Positions 5,533-7,452 of a DNA stretch of 7,452 nt are shown in pieces. The stretch is from NCBI GenBank assembly GCA_902783095.1, contig CACZPX010000254.1, positions 1 to 7,452 of the forward strand, read 5' to 3'. Each line of letters starts with the position of its first letter. The stretch's first letter is position 1. The notes under the pieces are model-generated. The model searched no databases and was not told the origin of the DNA. It saw only the letters and a list, made by a program, of their open reading frames with translations. This stretch comes from an uncultured Lachnospiraceae bacterium. Lineage in GTDB: Bacteria; Bacillota; Clostridia; Lachnospirales; Lachnospiraceae. A program made the translations under genes and the position numbers.

Positions 5533-5629
5533 CAAATATCCCGCCTTTTCATGCAAATTGCGCAGCGGGCATATAACCGTCCGTCCGCGATTGTTCAGAC
5601 TTTTTTCACTTTCCTTTTGCCGTATCTTT

Positions 5630-5638
5630 TGCTATACT
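5630..5638 (+). promoter_or_regulatory. Probable extended -10 promoter of the penicillin-binding protein gene
   Basis: TGCTATACT is an extended -10 element (hexamer TATACT at 5633-5638). No good -35 is seen at the right distance (TTTCCT at 5610-5615). The predicted start near 5645 gives a very short leader of about 15 bases that still contains the full ribosome binding site at 5648-5654. Confidence 0.5.
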
Positions 5639-5647
5639 TTTGGGAAT

Positions 5648-5654
5648 AAGGAGG
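5648..5654 (+). promoter_or_regulatory. Ribosome binding site of the penicillin-binding protein gene
   Basis: AAGGAGG, a near-perfect Shine-Dalgarno sequence, lies 5 bases before the ATG at 5660 and fixes the start. Confidence 0.8.
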
Positions 5655-5659
5655 ACGCA

Positions 5660-7452
5660 ATGAACTACAGCAGAGATGCGGTCGTTTCGCAAAAAAGAGC
5701 TTCCAACCGAACCGTACGGAAAGTAGGGGCAAAGGCGCTTCTCATCACCTTTGAGACGCTGCTGGTCGCCTTCCTGCTCTTTATAACCGTCGCCATTTCC
5801 GCGGTGCTGGGCGCCGTGAAGGGCATCATCGAACAGTCTCCCTCCATCGACGAGATCGATATCACCCCCAAGGGTCTGGAATCCACCATCTACGACAGCG
5901 CCGGCAACGTGACGCAGACGCTGGTGGGCAGCGGCGCCAACCGCACGCTGGTCACCTACGACATGATCCCGCAGGATCTGATCGACGCCTTCGTGAGCGC
6001 CGAGGACGAGCGTTTCTGGCAGCACAACGGCGTGGACATGCGCGGCGTCACCCGCGCCGCGTTCCAGGGGATCGCCAACGGTTTCCACTTTTCCCAGGGC
6101 GCGAGCACCATCACGCAGCAGCTGATCAAGAACAACGTGTTCGGCGGCGGCGCGGAAAAGACGCAGGGCGCGCGCCTGATCCGCAAGATCCAGGAGCAGT
6201 ATCTGGCCATCGAGCTGGAAAAAAAGATGAGCAAGCAGGCCATCCTGGAAAACTACCTGAACACCATCAACTTAGGTTCCAACTGCCTGGGCGTGCAGAA
6301 GGCCGCCGAGCGCTATTTTAAAAAGAACGTCAGCGAACTGACGCTCTCCGAGTGCGTCGTGATCGCCGCCATCACCCAGAACCCCGTGGGCTACAACCCC
6401 ATCCGCTTCCCGGAAAAGAACGCCCAGCGCCGCGACCGTATCCTGGACATCATGCAGCGCAACGGGCTGATCAGCGAGGCGGAAAAGGAAGAAGTCCTGG
6501 CGGACGACGTGTACGCGCGCATCGCCAGGGTCAACGCCAACTACAAGGCGGAACAGACGGTCTACTCCTATTTTAACGACCGCCTGATCCGCGACGTGCT
6601 GCGCGACCTGCAGCTGGCGGGCTACACCTACGACGAAGCCCGCTCCATGGTCTATTCCGGCGGCCTGCAGATCTACTCCACGCAGGATCCCGCCATCCAG
6701 AAGGTGGTGGACACCGAGGTCAACAACCCCGACAACTACGCCGGCATCCTGCAGAAGTATTCCTTTACCTACTCCCTGCGCATCACGCACAGCGACGGCA
6801 GCAGCTCCGTCTACGACACCGGCCACATCCGCTCGTTTGCCGGACGCACCTACCTGGAATACAACACCCGCGACGAGATCAAGGAGGTGGCGGACGCCTT
6901 CCGGGCTTCCGTCATGACCGATACCGACTCGGTCAGCTACGAGAACATCGACATCTCCCTGCAGCCGCAGGTCTCCGTGACGGTGATGGACCAGGCGACC
7001 GGCCAGGTGAAGGCGATCGCCGGCGGGCGCGGCCAGAAGACCGCCAGCCTGTCCTTAAACCGCGCCACCAACACCTTCCGTCAGCCCGGTTCCACGTTCA
7101 AGGTCCTGGCGTCCTTCGCGCCGGCGCTGGAAAACGGCGATACGCTGGCCACGGTCTTCTACGACGCGCCGTACACCACCTACATCGACGGCCAGGCCTG
7201 GTCGCCTAAGAACTGGTACAGCAAAAAGCGCTACGCGGGCTTTTCCACCATCCGCCAGGGCATCACCTACTCCATGAACATCGTGGCGGTCAAGTGCCTG
7301 GTGGAGGACGTGGGCTCTTCCACCGCCTACAACTACCTGGAGAATTTCGGCATCAACACCCTGATCCCCGAGACCTCGGAGACCATCGCCTCCGGCCGGC
7401 ACGACGTGCGCGCCACGCTGGCCCTGGGCGGCGTGACGCAGGGCGTGACCAA
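5660..7452 (+). CDS. Class A penicillin-binding protein, PBP1A type (C-terminus beyond window)
   Basis: This bifunctional enzyme polymerises lipid II into glycan strands and cross-links the peptides outside the membrane. There are 597 complete codons. A basic cytoplasmic N-terminus and one membrane anchor (about 26-50) come first. The GT51 glycosyltransferase domain (about 70-270) has AEDERFWQHNGVD (114-126; catalytic Glu115), QGASTITQQLIKN (146-158), RKIQEQYLAIELEKK (175-189) and AAERYF (215-220). A linker region (about 290-435) follows. The transpeptidase domain begins at about 436 with RQPGSTFK (474-481; active-site Ser478 and Lys481) and SMN (538-540, the SxN motif). The third motif, KTG, must lie past the right edge. 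All catalytic residues that should be present are intact. It is transcribed divergently from yigZ with its own promoter. I cannot tell which class A paralogue it is, so I give no symbol. Confidence 0.96.
   Translation, partial: MNYSRDAVVSQKRASNRTVRKVGAKALLITFETLLVAFLLFITVAISAVLGAVKGIIEQSPSIDEIDITPKGLESTIYDSAGNVTQTLVGSGANRTLVTYDMIPQDLIDAFVSAEDERFWQHNGVDMRGVTRAAFQGIANGFHFSQGASTITQQLIKNNVFGGGAEKTQGARLIRKIQEQYLAIELEKKMSKQAILENYLNTINLGSNCLGVQKAAERYFKKNVSELTLSECVVIAAITQNPVGYNPIRFPEKNAQRRDRILDIMQRNGLISEAEKEEVLADDVYARIARVNANYKAEQTVYSYFNDRLIRDVLRDLQLAGYTYDEARSMVYSGGLQIYSTQDPAIQKVVDTEVNNPDNYAGILQKYSFTYSLRITHSDGSSSVYDTGHIRSFAGRTYLEYNTRDEIKEVADAFRASVMTDTDSVSYENIDISLQPQVSVTVMDQATGQVKAIAGGRGQKTASLSLNRATNTFRQPGSTFKVLASFAPALENGDTLATVFYDAPYTTYIDGQAWSPKNWYSKKRYAGFSTIRQGITYSMNIVAVKCLVEDVGSSTAYNYLENFGINTLIPETSETIASGRHDVRATLALGGVTQGVT

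Noticed and set aside
5451..5552. N-terminal extension of yigZ starting at 5552
   Set aside because: The extension would be translated from the predicted promoter and the leader hairpin, is Arg/Pro-rich, and is not part of the family. The ATG at 5450 has its own binding site.
6272..6826. A 184-codon minus-strand open frame inside the penicillin-binding protein gene
   Set aside because: It is antisense to conserved GT51 and linker sequence, with Gly/Val/Asp/His-rich content and no known family.
7055..7402. A 115-codon minus-strand open frame inside the transpeptidase domain
   Set aside because: The plus strand carries active-site motifs here; the reverse frame has no recognisable features.

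Overview
The window looks like chromosomal DNA from a fairly GC-rich anaerobic member of the Clostridia. The evidence is Gram-positive style: strong Shine-Dalgarno sequences, a biotin-dependent sodium-pump decarboxylase, a YfhO/GtrA envelope pair and a class A penicillin-binding protein. I cannot name the genus. All six genes have recognisable families. No tRNA, rRNA, CRISPR array, insertion sequence, phage gene or attachment site is visible.

Layout. Positions 1-999 (minus strand) hold the start of an operon for a sodium-translocating decarboxylase: the small OadG-type subunit, then the biotin carrier, then the beta membrane subunit, which runs off the left edge. A good sigma-A type promoter lies at 1053-1081. 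The carboxyltransferase (alpha) subunit is not at the head of the operon. Positions 1000-1187 are an AT-rich divergent promoter region. Positions 1188-4800 (plus strand) hold a GtrA-family small membrane protein overlapping by 8 bases with a 1050-residue YfhO-family membrane protein, which carries an unusual 207-residue acidic tail. Positions 4806-5450 (minus strand) encode a YigZ/IMPACT family protein, convergent with yfhO and only 5 bases away; each gene's probable terminator lies on or inside the end of the other gene. Positions 5451-5659 are a second divergent promoter region with a strong GC-rich hairpin in the yigZ leader. Positions 5660-7452 (plus strand) encode a class A penicillin-binding protein cut by the right edge between its SxN and KTG motifs.

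How the genes work together. The three minus-strand genes at the left form one energy-conserving complex: the carrier holds carboxybiotin, and decarboxylation at the beta subunit pumps Na+ out. The gtrA-yfhO pair resembles two parts of the three-component Gram-positive glycosylation systems. In these a GT2 enzyme makes undecaprenyl-phosphate-sugar, a GtrA/GtcA protein is proposed to flip it, and a YfhO-like GT-C enzyme attaches the sugar to an envelope polymer such as lipoteichoic acid. The GT2 enzyme is missing here. The penicillin-binding protein is also an envelope gene but has its own promoter. YigZ has no evident link to its neighbours.

Nothing here is clearly a new system. The points most worth a second look are the acidic YfhO tail, the tight GtrA-YfhO pair without its sugar-lipid synthase, and the interlocked terminators at 4800-4866.
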